64,000 bases of DNA from Paracrocinitomix sp039939375 (GTDB lineage: Bacteria > Bacteroidota > Bacteroidia > Flavobacteriales_D > Crocinitomicaceae), in assembly GCA_039939375.1 (NCBI GenBank), contig JBDVJO010000010.1, positions 62,001-126,000 of the forward strand, written 5' to 3'. A program made the translations under genes and the position numbers. The notes beneath the pieces were generated by a model. It searched no databases, was not told the origin of the DNA, and saw only the letters and a program-made list of their open reading frames with translations. Shown piece by piece: positions 34,592-42,860 of the stretch (position 1 is the stretch's first letter; every line of letters begins with the position of its first letter).

Positions 34592-35861
34592 CATACTTAT
34601 CTCCCCACAAATTTTTAATCGTGGCAGCAATATCCTTCTCTCTGTTTGAGCTTCCTGCATTATAGAAACTTGTTCCTTTCAACTCTTCAGGAAAAAACTC
34701 TTGAGCTACGAAATTGTTCGCGCCATCATGTGAATATTTATAGTTTTCACCATATCCCAAGTCTTTCATTAATTTAGTTGGAGCATTACGCAAGGGCAAC
34801 GGCACCGGTAAGTTTCCGGTTTCTCTAACTAAAGCTTGAGCTTTATTGATAGCCATGTAAGATGCATTTCCTTTTGGTGAAGTAGCTAAGTAAATTACAC
34901 ATTGCGATAATACTAATCTACCTTCGGGCCAACCAATCTTATTCACGGCATCAAAAGCCGAATTGGCCATCATTAACGCGTTTGGATTCGCTAATCCAAT
35001 ATCTTCTACAGCTGATATCATTAATCTTCTTGCAATGAATTTTGGATCCTCACCTCCTTCAATCATTCTTGCTAGCCAATAAATAGCAGCGTTCGGGTCA
35101 CTTCCTCTAATAGATTTTATAAAAGCCGAGATGATATCATAGTGCTGTTCGCCATCCTTATCATACATAGCGATATTCTGCTGAAGAACAGACGTCACTT
35201 TTTCGTTGGTAATTTCAATGGGGTCTCCGTTTAACTGAGAAATCACCATTTCTAATCCATTCAATAGTTTTCGAGCATCTCCACCTGAAATTTTTAACAA
35301 GGCTTCAGTCTCCTTTAATTCAATGTTCTTGGACTTTAAAATCGAATCAGTTTCTAAAGCTCTATTCATTAGGCCAGTGAGCTCCTCAACTGAGTGGTGT
35401 TTTAAAGTATACACTTGAGAACGAGATAAAAGAGCGGATATCACTTCAAAAGAAGGATTTTCAGTTGTTGCACCAATTAAGGTAATGGTTCCTTTTTCAA
35501 CTGCTCCTAACAAAGAATCTTGTTGTGATTTGCTAAATCGGTGAATCTCATCTATAAACAAAATGGCATTTTTATTACCAAATAATCCTTGGGAATTCAC
35601 TTTTGCTATAATCTCTCTAATGTCTTTAACTCCCGAATTGATAGCACTCAACGCATGAAAAGGACGATCAACAGTGTTTGCAATTATTTGAGCTAAAGTC
35701 GTTTTACCAACACCTGGTGGTCCCCAAAAAATCATTGAAGGAATGTTTCCTGACGAAATTGCTTTTCTTAATCCGGAATTTTCACCTAGAATATGCTGCT
35801 GACCAACGTAATCTTCTATAGATTGAGGTCGCATTCGTTCAGCTAAAGGAATCGCACTCAT
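34584..35861 (-). CDS. rarA: Replication-associated recombination protein A (RarA/MgsA)
   Basis: 425 residues, an AAA+ ATPase acting at stalled replication forks. Walker A is WGPPGVGKTT (about 45-54), Walker B is LFIDEIHRFSKSQQD, with the RarA-specific tetramerisation C-terminal domain (about 260-425: KGNASYMAINKAQ and DLGYGENYKYSHDG are typical). Complete. Its last codons overlap the 7-bp tandem array; an upstream LpxL-type gene ends 17 bases before its start. Confidence 0.95.
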   Translation of the reverse strand: MSAIPLAERMRPQSIEDYVGQQHILGENSGLRKAISSGNIPSMIFWGPPGVGKTTLAQIIANTVDRPFHALSAINSGVKDIREIIAKVNSQGLFGNKNAILFIDEIHRFSKSQQDSLLGAVEKGTITLIGATTENPSFEVISALLSRSQVYTLKHHSVEELTGLMNRALETDSILKSKNIELKETEALLKISGGDARKLLNGLEMVISQLNGDPIEITNEKVTSVLQQNIAMYDKDGEQHYDIISAFIKSIRGSDPNAAIYWLARMIEGGEDPKFIARRLMISAVEDIGLANPNALMMANSAFDAVNKIGWPEGRLVLSQCVIYLATSPKGNASYMAINKAQALVRETGNLPVPLPLRNAPTKLMKDLGYGENYKYSHDGANNFVAQEFFPEELKGTSFYNAGSSNREKDIAATIKNLWGDKYGE

Positions 35862-35878
35862 ATCACTGAATTTAAGAA

Positions 35879-36760
35879 TTAAATGTTAGACGGACGTTTA
35901 TGTTTCCATCTTTTATGTGACCATAACCAAGCTTCAGGGGCATCTTTAATTAACTCTTCTAATAATTGAGTGTATTGCTGAGTGATAGCGCCTTTTTCTG
36001 AATTAGGAGCATCATTTGATATCATATCAAATTCTACTTCGTAATATCCACGTTTTAGTCTCTTAGCATGTCCAAAAACTACTGCGTAGTCAAATTTCTG
36101 AGCTAATTTTTCAGGACCAGTGTTCCAGCCCGTTTCTTGATTTAAGAATGTGTTCCAATGTGCATGTTCTCTATTAGAAGGAGACTGATCGTTGACAATA
36201 ACAACCAACCTTTTTTCATCTGTTTCTTCTTTGAAAAACGGAATTAACTGTTTTGTTTCAATTAATCGCATTCCGTTTCTAGAACGTGATTTATATAAGA
36301 TTTGATCGTAAAACTTGTTCTTTAAAGGTTGATAAACCGAATGTGTTTTGTACTTCGTTTGTTTTGGAAGACTCAGTGAGTAATATTCCCAATTGTTAAT
36401 ATGCCCACAAACAACAATTATATTTTTACCTTCTTTGTAAAGCCCCTCTAGAAATTCAGGATTTTTGATTTTTGTTCTTGCAAGCAGAGCTTTTTCACTA
36501 ATACTGACCGATTTGATACTTTCAAAAATGAAATCTACAAATCGCTTGTAAAAGTCTTTCTCAATTTTCTTGATTTCTTTCTCAGATTTTTTAGGAAATG
36601 CATTGGTTAAATTAGTTCTGACCACGTTTCTTCTATACCTTACCATGTGGTAAGTTAAGAACCCAACTATCGCTGAGAAAAAATACAACACACCTAAAGG
36701 AAAGTAGGAGAGTGGTTTAAGTATTAAATAAAATAATATGCGGTCAGCAATTTTTACCAT
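35879..36760 (-). CDS. Lipid A biosynthesis acyltransferase (LpxL/HtrB-type)
   Basis: 293 residues. N-terminal membrane anchor (about 10-35), then the LpxL/LpxM acyltransferase domain with the HX4E catalytic motif in CGHINNWEYYS. It transfers a secondary acyl chain to the lipid A precursor; in Bacteroidota one such enzyme usually serves. A promoter-like element precedes it; rarA follows with a 17-base gap, so both may form one transcript. Complements lpxK and lpxH at 14.7-21 kb. Confidence 0.88.
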   Translation of the reverse strand: MVKIADRILFYLILKPLSYFPLGVLYFFSAIVGFLTYHMVRYRRNVVRTNLTNAFPKKSEKEIKKIEKDFYKRFVDFIFESIKSVSISEKALLARTKIKNPEFLEGLYKEGKNIIVVCGHINNWEYYSLSLPKQTKYKTHSVYQPLKNKFYDQILYKSRSRNGMRLIETKQLIPFFKEETDEKRLVVIVNDQSPSNREHAHWNTFLNQETGWNTGPEKLAQKFDYAVVFGHAKRLKRGYYEVEFDMISNDAPNSEKGAITQQYTQLLEELIKDAPEAWLWSHKRWKHKRPSNI

Positions 36761-36780
36761 TTACCGTTAGAGTAAGCGTG

Positions 36781-36813
36781 CAAATTTACAAGTATCGCTT
36801 AATTGTGGCACAA
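36781..36813 (-). promoter_or_regulatory. Candidate promoter of the LpxL-type gene
   Basis: Plus-strand CAAATTTA at 36781-36788 is TAAATTTG on the coding strand (-7 box), and CAA at 36811-36813 gives TTG 22 bases upstream. Transcription would start about 15 bases before the ATG at 36760. Confidence 0.45.
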
Positions 36814-36895
36814 TATTCTCAGGTTTTATTCTAATTATTTTCTTATTAGGATTTCAAGAGCTTAGAAATATAGAAAAGATTAATTTTGTAATAGA

Positions 36896-39004
36896 ATGAG
36901 AATCATACTCAAATATTTATTGTGCCTGCTGTTTTTGGCGGGATTTAATGCGCAAGCTTTTAAAATAAAAAAGGGCTTTGAAGCATTAGAAATCTATAAC
37001 TATTTTGAGGCGAAAAGATTATTTGAAAAAAGTATCAAGAAACATCCGGCTCCTGCTTATTATGGATTGAGTATTATCTATGCCAGAAATGACAATCCAT
37101 TTTCAAATTTAGATTCAGCTCACACCATGATTCAACGCTCACTGTCAACATTTGCAGATACCAAAGCACGGCTGAAAGAAAAGTATCTAAAAGTGGGAGT
37201 TGATTCGAGTCGAATATTAATGCAACGAAAAGAAATTTCTACCCTGTATTTTGAAAGGGCAGTTGAAGTACATTCTGTTTTTGGTTATCAAGATTTTATA
37301 GATAAAAATTCATGGTCAGATCATATTGATTCGGCTATCGTAAAACGAGATCGATTAGCTTTCCAAAAGGCTGTTTCTGCAGGTGGTTCGGCTGATTATG
37401 AAGCCTACTTAAATGCTTATCCACAAAGTAAAATGGCCAGCGAAGTAAGTGCGCTTTATCACAAATCGTTGTATGCTGAAAAGACCTTCTCTAATAATTT
37501 TATAGATTATGTGAACTTCGTAAATCAGCACCCAGAAAGTCCTTATGTGGGGCAAGCAGAAGATAAAATTTACGAAATGGCTACCGCGACCGGAACGGTT
37601 GAAGCCTATAGAAGTTTTATTGTTGAATTTCCGTCCAACAGAAACATCAAAGATGCTTGGAAGCATCTGTATAATGCAAAAATCAAAGAAAATTATTCTT
37701 CTGAATCCATTTTGGCCTTCAGCGAAGAGTATCCTGACTATCCCTACAAAAATGAACTACTAAAAGAGTCCAATATGGCGGATAAGGTCTTTTTTCCAGT
37801 TAAGACTAATGAGAAATGGGGGTATTTAGATAAGTCAGGCGGGGTCTTGATAAATTATCAATTTGAATTGGTAGAGTGGTTTTCAGAAGGATATGCCGTA
37901 GTTAAAAAAGATGATAAATTCGGCTATATCAATAAGCTTGGCGAAATCGTAATTCCGGTGCAGTTTGATGATGCCTTGAGGTTTCATAAAGGTTTTGCCT
38001 TGGTAGAAGTGGATGAGCTTTTTGGGATGATTGATAGAAATGGAGACTATATTATTAATCCACAGTATGAAGATTTAGGTGTGTTGAAAGATGGTTTATG
38101 TTATTTTGAGAAAGATGAATTATTTGGATACTTTGACGAAAAGGGAATTACCAGATTAGCCGCTCAATACACTGAAGCCTATGACTTTCAAGAAGGATTA
38201 GCTGTTGTTTCTAAAAATGACTATTACGGTTTGATTGATGTCTATGGAACGACTTTGTTCCCATTTAAATATGAAAGTTTAAAACCTTTCAAAAAAGGGT
38301 ACTATTTAGTAGAGCAGGATGAATATTACGGTGTACTATCAATCAAAGGAGATACACTTATTCCAGTAAAATATGATTATATAGGTAAACCTAAAAATGG
38401 TTTTACAATAGTTGAATTAGATGATGAGTTCAATTTTGTGGATAGCACCGGTAAATTAGTTTTCCAAAATTGGTTTGAGACGTATCCTGAATATAAGCTT
38501 TTAGCCACGTTTCACAATGGTTATTGCAAAGTGAAATTTGAAAAAGGATATAATCTATTAGATACGAATGGAACGAAATTAATGAAGAAAGAAGTTGAAG
38601 ATATAGGTCCCTTTGGAGAGTTAATTGCATTTAGCAAAAATCAAGAGTGGGGATATATGAATACTAAAGGTCAAGTGGTTATACAACCGACATTTGATTT
38701 TGCACAGTCATTTTCAGGAGGAAACGCAATTGTAAGAACTGAACCATTTTACGGATTAATTGATGCCAAAGGTGAATATGTTATTGAGCCATATCAAGAA
38801 GATATTCGACAAATAAATGACAGCCTCTACTTGTTTAAGAATTTAGGGAAATTTGGATTGATTTCTTCAGAAGGAGATACCTTGCTCGCTCCTAAATACA
38901 AAAACATTGAACCAATTGAAGAGAAAGTCGTAAAAATAGAAGAGGGGACAGCCCTTTATTATTATCTTTTAAAAGAAAATAGGTTTATACGCAGAGAAGA
39001 ATAG
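36896..39004 (+). CDS. WG-repeat protein with N-terminal TPR-like domain
   Basis: 702 residues. Signal peptide about 1-21 (ends NAQA), an alpha-helical solenoid of TPR type (about 25-300), then about eleven WG repeats to the C-terminus, each near 45-50 residues with a (W/F/Y)G(Y/L/M)(I/L/F)(D/N) core, for example WGYLDKSG, FGYINKLG, YGLIDVYG and WGYMNTKG. WG repeats form a beta-propeller-like or solenoid structure of unknown function, frequent in Bacteroidota. The stop codon shares a base with the next gene's GTG start (TAGTG). Confidence 0.85.
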   Translation: MRIILKYLLCLLFLAGFNAQAFKIKKGFEALEIYNYFEAKRLFEKSIKKHPAPAYYGLSIIYARNDNPFSNLDSAHTMIQRSLSTFADTKARLKEKYLKVGVDSSRILMQRKEISTLYFERAVEVHSVFGYQDFIDKNSWSDHIDSAIVKRDRLAFQKAVSAGGSADYEAYLNAYPQSKMASEVSALYHKSLYAEKTFSNNFIDYVNFVNQHPESPYVGQAEDKIYEMATATGTVEAYRSFIVEFPSNRNIKDAWKHLYNAKIKENYSSESILAFSEEYPDYPYKNELLKESNMADKVFFPVKTNEKWGYLDKSGGVLINYQFELVEWFSEGYAVVKKDDKFGYINKLGEIVIPVQFDDALRFHKGFALVEVDELFGMIDRNGDYIINPQYEDLGVLKDGLCYFEKDELFGYFDEKGITRLAAQYTEAYDFQEGLAVVSKNDYYGLIDVYGTTLFPFKYESLKPFKKGYYLVEQDEYYGVLSIKGDTLIPVKYDYIGKPKNGFTIVELDDEFNFVDSTGKLVFQNWFETYPEYKLLATFHNGYCKVKFEKGYNLLDTNGTKLMKKEVEDIGPFGELIAFSKNQEWGYMNTKGQVVIQPTFDFAQSFSGGNAIVRTEPFYGLIDAKGEYVIEPYQEDIRQINDSLYLFKNLGKFGLISSEGDTLLAPKYKNIEPIEEKVVKIEEGTALYYYLLKENRFIRREE

Positions 39005-39765
39005 TGGATAATTTTTTAGAATATATAGAACGCTATAAGTTTGCCATTTTGGGTACTATTGTTATTCATATTGGTGTTTTTGTGTATGCTAATTTTGCAA
39101 CTATTCAGAAGCCTTACAAACTAGTAGATGAAGGAGTTGAAATACCTATTCCGTTGGATGAGATAGAGTTTGATGAAGAGATGATGGAGCTCTTAGATAT
39201 TCCTCCTAAAACTGAAACTTCTCAAGAAATATTGAATATGTCTGCAGATGCGAATGATGCTAGGGATAAAGCTTTTGAAGATTATTCAACACAAGAATTA
39301 GAAACCTTTGATGAAACTTCAGCCAAAGAGTTAGAAAAACAGTTTTTTGAAGAATGGGCTGCCACTCACGGTGACCCCAATTCTACTGCAAACATTGAGG
39401 ATAAAGATAAAAACAAAGACAACAACCCAACTGATCGAATCAATAAGGATAATATTAAAACCAATGGCTCAAATGCCGTTGCAGGAGAAGTGATGGTTTC
39501 ATTTGATCTTCCCAATCGTAAAGCATTTTCTTTACCAAAACCAGGCTATACTTGTAATAGTTCCGGAACCGTTGTAATTGACATTAAAGTAGATAAAGCT
39601 GGAGATGTAAAATCTGTTTCTGTAAACTCAGGAGCATCAAGAGGAGCAGATGAATGTATGATTTCAAAGGCTTTGAGGTATGCAGAAAAGTCAAGGTTTA
39701 ATCTTGGAAGTAACGCGCCTAATTCTCAGTCTGGAACAATCACTTACAAATTTGTAAAAGGATGA
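39004..39765 (+). CDS. TonB-like protein with one membrane helix
   Basis: 253 residues. One N-terminal membrane helix (about 13-35, FAILGTIVIHIGVFVYANF), an acidic linker (about 45-160, rich in Glu, Asp and Asn), and a C-terminal TonB_C-like domain (about 175-253: GTVVIDIKVDKAGDVKSVSV). The layout is that of TonB energy transducers or their paralogs. Start is GTG at 39004, overlapping the stop of the WG-repeat gene by one base; the next gene overlaps its own end by four bases. Confidence 0.7.
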   Translation: MDNFLEYIERYKFAILGTIVIHIGVFVYANFATIQKPYKLVDEGVEIPIPLDEIEFDEEMMELLDIPPKTETSQEILNMSADANDARDKAFEDYSTQELETFDETSAKELEKQFFEEWAATHGDPNSTANIEDKDKNKDNNPTDRINKDNIKTNGSNAVAGEVMVSFDLPNRKAFSLPKPGYTCNSSGTVVIDIKVDKAGDVKSVSVNSGASRGADECMISKALRYAEKSRFNLGSNAPNSQSGTITYKFVKG

Positions 39766-40658
39766 GTTTAAAAGACTTTATCAGAAAATGTACGCCTGAA
39801 TTTGCACTCAATTGGAATAGAAAAAGAAAAAAAGCAGCTCGAAATTCAGCCTTAGAAAACCAAAAGCTAGAAGGTAAATCTATTTCTAAAGATCAAATGC
39901 TTCAAAACCTGAAGGAGATTGGCATTCAAAAAGGAGATGTTTTACTTGTTCATTCAAGTTTGAGCAGAATAGGATTTTTAGAAAATGGTGCGAGTACGTT
40001 TATTGAAGCATTGATTGAAGCTGTAGGACCTGATGGAACCCTATTAATGCCAACATCTCCCAATAACGTTTACCAACTGAACTATATTAGAAATACTCCT
40101 TTTTTTGATGTTTTAAATTCACCTTCAAAGACCGGTAAAATCACAGAGGTCTTCAGAACTTGGCCAGGATCTAAGCGAAGTTTGCATCCAACTGAACCTG
40201 TTTCAGCACTCGGAAAAAACGCGGATTACTTCATTAAAGATCATTTCAATCAACTAACGCCATATAATGAGAAGAGTCCTTTTTACAAAGTTTCAGAACA
40301 AAAAGGTAAGATTCTCTATGTTGGGGTGACATTGGCTATGGCCGGAACAAACTTACACACCTTAGAAGATGCTGTTGAGTTTAAATATCCAGTGTATTAT
40401 CCTGAAACCTTTGAATTTGAAGTGCTAGACGAATCTGGAAAGCGACTAAAGGTGAAGACAAAAGTTCACGACCCTGAATGGTCTAAAAAAAGAAAATGTG
40501 ATGATTTAATTCCTTTGTTTGAATCTAAAGGAGTTCTTGAAAAAGTGAAAATTGGAGAAGCAGAAACTTTATTAGTTGACGCAGCTGGATTTTTATCCGT
40601 GATGATTGAAGAATATGAGAAGAATGGCGTCACTATGTATACCCCAAAAGGAAGTTGA
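39762..40658 (+). CDS. AAC(3)-family N-acetyltransferase
   Basis: 298 residues. The AAC(3) fold begins at about 45 with LLVHSSLSRIGFLENGA, then GPDGTLLMPTSP, LHPTEPVSALG (the catalytic His loop) and VGVTLAMAGTNLHTLED. The first 40 residues (RKRKKAAR) are basic and not part of the usual domain. This family includes aminoglycoside acetyltransferases, but housekeeping homologs act in surface-sugar synthesis; without context of a mobile element I favour the latter. It overlaps both its neighbours by four bases. Confidence 0.8.
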   Translation: MSLKDFIRKCTPEFALNWNRKRKKAARNSALENQKLEGKSISKDQMLQNLKEIGIQKGDVLLVHSSLSRIGFLENGASTFIEALIEAVGPDGTLLMPTSPNNVYQLNYIRNTPFFDVLNSPSKTGKITEVFRTWPGSKRSLHPTEPVSALGKNADYFIKDHFNQLTPYNEKSPFYKVSEQKGKILYVGVTLAMAGTNLHTLEDAVEFKYPVYYPETFEFEVLDESGKRLKVKTKVHDPEWSKKRKCDDLIPLFESKGVLEKVKIGEAETLLVDAAGFLSVMIEEYEKNGVTMYTPKGS

Positions 40659-41572
40659 ATTTACCATCCCCAATACAAAAGTTAGCGTCCGCTTTCCTTG
40701 ATGAGCATGGAATTAATTTGCTTGTAAAACGAGATGACCTAATTCACCCTGAAATTTCTGGTAATAAATGGCGGAAGTTGAAGTTGTGGATTGAGAAATT
40801 TCACCAAGGAAAATATGATGCCTTATTAACTTTTGGTGGAGCGTATTCAAATCATATCGCGGCAACAGCTGCAATGGGAGCTTTAGAGAAGATTCCGGTA
40901 ATAGGAGTGATTAGAGGTGATGAACTCAATCAAAACGCAAATCCTACACTACAAAATGCTGCAAAAAATGGAATGCGCTTAGTTTTTAGTTCAAGAGAAG
41001 AGTACGATTTAAAAGAAGAAAAATACTTTCAAGAAGAGCTGAGACGCAGGTATGGGAATGTTTTAATTATACCAGAAGGTGGATTTGGGTATTATGGAAT
41101 GTTGGGTTGCACAGAAATTTTATCAGAAATAAAGGATCAGGTAAATGCCATATTTTTACCAATGGGTACAGGAACAACTTTGGCAGGCGTACTATTTGGA
41201 TCTGAAACAGAAACTATTTATGGAGTTTCCGCTCTTAAAGGGGGAGACTTTTTAAATAAAAATGTTGAGTTCTTGCTGTCTCAAGCTGGTTTAGACAAAG
41301 AAGATATTAATGAAGAAACAAAGCGCCTTCAGGTTTTAACAGATTACCATTTTGGTGGATATGCAAAGCATACTCCTGAATTAATTGAATTTATGAAGGA
41401 CTTTAAGTCCGTTTATAAGTTAAACCTTGATTATATCTATACAGCAAAGATGATGTTTGGTCTTTTTGAACTAATTAAAGCCAATCATTTTGAAAAAGGA
41501 ACAACCATTTTGGCTATTCACACTGGTGGATTACAGGGGAATTCTTCAATTGAAGATTTAATCCTCATGTAA
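40655..41572 (+). CDS. ACC deaminase / D-cysteine desulfhydrase family PLP enzyme
   Basis: 305 residues. The PLP lysine motif is VKRDDLIHPEISGNKWRKLK near 20-40 (Lys in SGNKWRK), followed by ALLTFGGAYSNHIAATAAMG and the phosphate-binding MGTGTTLAGV loop. Family members deaminate 1-aminocyclopropane-1-carboxylate or desulfurate D-cysteine. TTG start at 40655 is nested in the stop codon of the AAC(3) gene (TTGA). Which of the two substrates it uses cannot be told by eye. Confidence 0.85.
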   Translation: MNLPSPIQKLASAFLDEHGINLLVKRDDLIHPEISGNKWRKLKLWIEKFHQGKYDALLTFGGAYSNHIAATAAMGALEKIPVIGVIRGDELNQNANPTLQNAAKNGMRLVFSSREEYDLKEEKYFQEELRRRYGNVLIIPEGGFGYYGMLGCTEILSEIKDQVNAIFLPMGTGTTLAGVLFGSETETIYGVSALKGGDFLNKNVEFLLSQAGLDKEDINEETKRLQVLTDYHFGGYAKHTPELIEFMKDFKSVYKLNLDYIYTAKMMFGLFELIKANHFEKGTTILAIHTGGLQGNSSIEDLILM

Positions 41573-42226
41573 AATATACCAATCTTTTTTGTTCGGTTTT
41601 AAGTGAAATACTGGTTCAAACTTTTCTTCGTCAAAAAAGGTTCCGAACATTAAAATATAAGACTTATGCTTTTTTATCACCTCAAATATATTCTTACCGG
41701 CCACATCTTTAAAGATGTAGTATAATAACTCTGAGCAATAAAGTTTTTCTGGGGTGTATAAACTAAAACTATGGTCAAAAGGAGCACCCGCTTCTAAATA
41801 CTCATAGGCACCTGCCGCTACTTTTGGTCCGGCTGAATCTACAAAAATTGGACGACAGATAAATAAATTAGAGTCAGCCGCATGCGCCACAAACTCATCT
41901 AAATCTATCGTTTGCATGCCATCAATAGACTCTTCACTGGCAGATCCACCAATGGTATGAATTACTTTCCATTCTTCGCCTTCTTTCACAATGATTCCAC
42001 AATGAGAATAATCTTCTTTTGTATTGTTCATTAAATGGTACGAAAGCGGACCGTTACCTTTTCTGATAATGATATCTCCTGGAGCCAACTTCTCATAGAT
42101 TTCTTCAGGAAGTGATGGGGGAGTGTGGACATAAACTGTCGTTTCAGCATCATCTGAGTTTCCATCACCATTGCAAGATGTGAAAATCAACGGGACGATA
42201 AATAAAATGGCAAAAAATGGTTTCAT
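41558..42226 (-). CDS. YiiX-type papain-like cysteine hydrolase, lipoprotein
   Basis: 222 residues: lipoprotein signal (LIFTSC) and a permuted NlpC/P60-like amidase domain, with SHCGIIVKEGEEWKVIHTIG carrying the catalytic-type Cys/His segment, IICR-like LFICRPIF, and LYCSELLYYIF near the C-terminus. YiiX/YebB proteins are predicted cell-envelope cysteine amidases. Its 3' end overlaps the ACC-deaminase-like gene by 15 bases, convergent. Substrate unknown. Confidence 0.75.
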   Translation of the reverse strand: MKPFFAILFIVPLIFTSCNGDGNSDDAETTVYVHTPPSLPEEIYEKLAPGDIIIRKGNGPLSYHLMNNTKEDYSHCGIIVKEGEEWKVIHTIGGSASEESIDGMQTIDLDEFVAHAADSNLFICRPIFVDSAGPKVAAGAYEYLEAGAPFDHSFSLYTPEKLYCSELLYYIFKDVAGKNIFEVIKKHKSYILMFGTFFDEEKFEPVFHLKPNKKDWYILHED

Positions 42227-42244
42227 GTTTAAATACTTGAAATA

Positions 42245-42276
42245 AAAAACCCGTCTGGGCTGAGCCTAGACGGGTT
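42245..42276 (-). terminator. Strong terminator of the lipoprotein gene at 42297
   Basis: Arms AACCCGTCTGGGC (42248-42260) and GCCTAGACGGGTT (42264-42276) pair over 13 bases with one G-T pair and a three-base loop; on the minus strand it is followed by a T run. It ends the transcript of the minus-strand gene and lies before the YiiX gene. Confidence 0.85.
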
Positions 42277-42296
42277 CTTAAAAATGTTAGTTTAGA

Positions 42297-42692
42297 CTAG
42301 TGAGCTTCTTCTTCTCCTTCTCCACCTAAATCTAATCCCATATCTTTTTGGTAGCTAGCTACTTTCCATGCACCATCAACTTGCTTTAAATCATAGTTGA
42401 AGTTCATTTCCATTCCTGTTCTTGTTTCTTGACAAGTACAAGTTGCAGTTTCACCTTCAGTAGTACAATTAACTGATTTGATCTCAGTTTCGTAAGACTC
42501 ACATCCTGAATCGATAGATCCTTGAACAGTTTCTTTTGCATTGTCTACAGCCATTTCCATAGCTTTTTCACATTGACCATCAGCTAAAGCTTGAGCAAAT
42601 GCTTTTGTTGTATCCTCTGGAGACGATCCTCCACCACAAGCAGTCAACACTAATCCTGCTACTGCTCCAACTAATAAAGTTCTTAATTTCAT
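42297..42692 (-). CDS. DUF4878-like small lipoprotein
   Basis: 131 residues. Lipobox LVLTACGGG, then a cystatin/NTF2-like domain: SPEDTTKAFAQALADGQCEKAMEM and the ending QVDGAWKVASYQKDMG, a pattern typical of DUF4878-type Bacteroidota lipoproteins. Five to six cysteines (VNCTTEGETATCTCQE) are unusual for the family and could form disulfides or bind metal. A promoter and a strong terminator bracket it, so it is monocistronic. Confidence 0.7.
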   Translation of the reverse strand: MKLRTLLVGAVAGLVLTACGGGSSPEDTTKAFAQALADGQCEKAMEMAVDNAKETVQGSIDSGCESYETEIKSVNCTTEGETATCTCQETRTGMEMNFNYDLKQVDGAWKVASYQKDMGLDLGGEGEEEAH

Positions 42693-42730
42693 AACTTGGT
42701 TTTACTTTCTTTTAAATATTAATTACCGTG

Positions 42731-42760
42731 CAAATATATACTCATTTTCTATAAAACAAA
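42731..42760 (-). promoter_or_regulatory. Promoter of the DUF4878-like lipoprotein gene
   Basis: Plus-strand CAAATATA (42731-42738) gives TATATTTG as -7, and CAAA (42757-42760) gives TTTG eighteen bases upstream; close to the Bacteroidota consensus. Start of transcription would be about 33 bases before the ATG. Confidence 0.55.
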
Positions 42761-42860
42761 ATATTTTTTAAATAAAAGTACTTTTTTTGATTTTGAAGAT
42801 TGTAAATTTGCCCATTCTTTGATAAATAAAGGAATTTGAACACAATTTAGAAAAGTCATT

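Noticed and set aside
39762..40658. AAC(3) homolog as an acquired aminoglycoside resistance gene
   Set aside because: It sits inside a tightly overlapping operon with normal base composition and no mobile element nearby; a housekeeping role is more likely.
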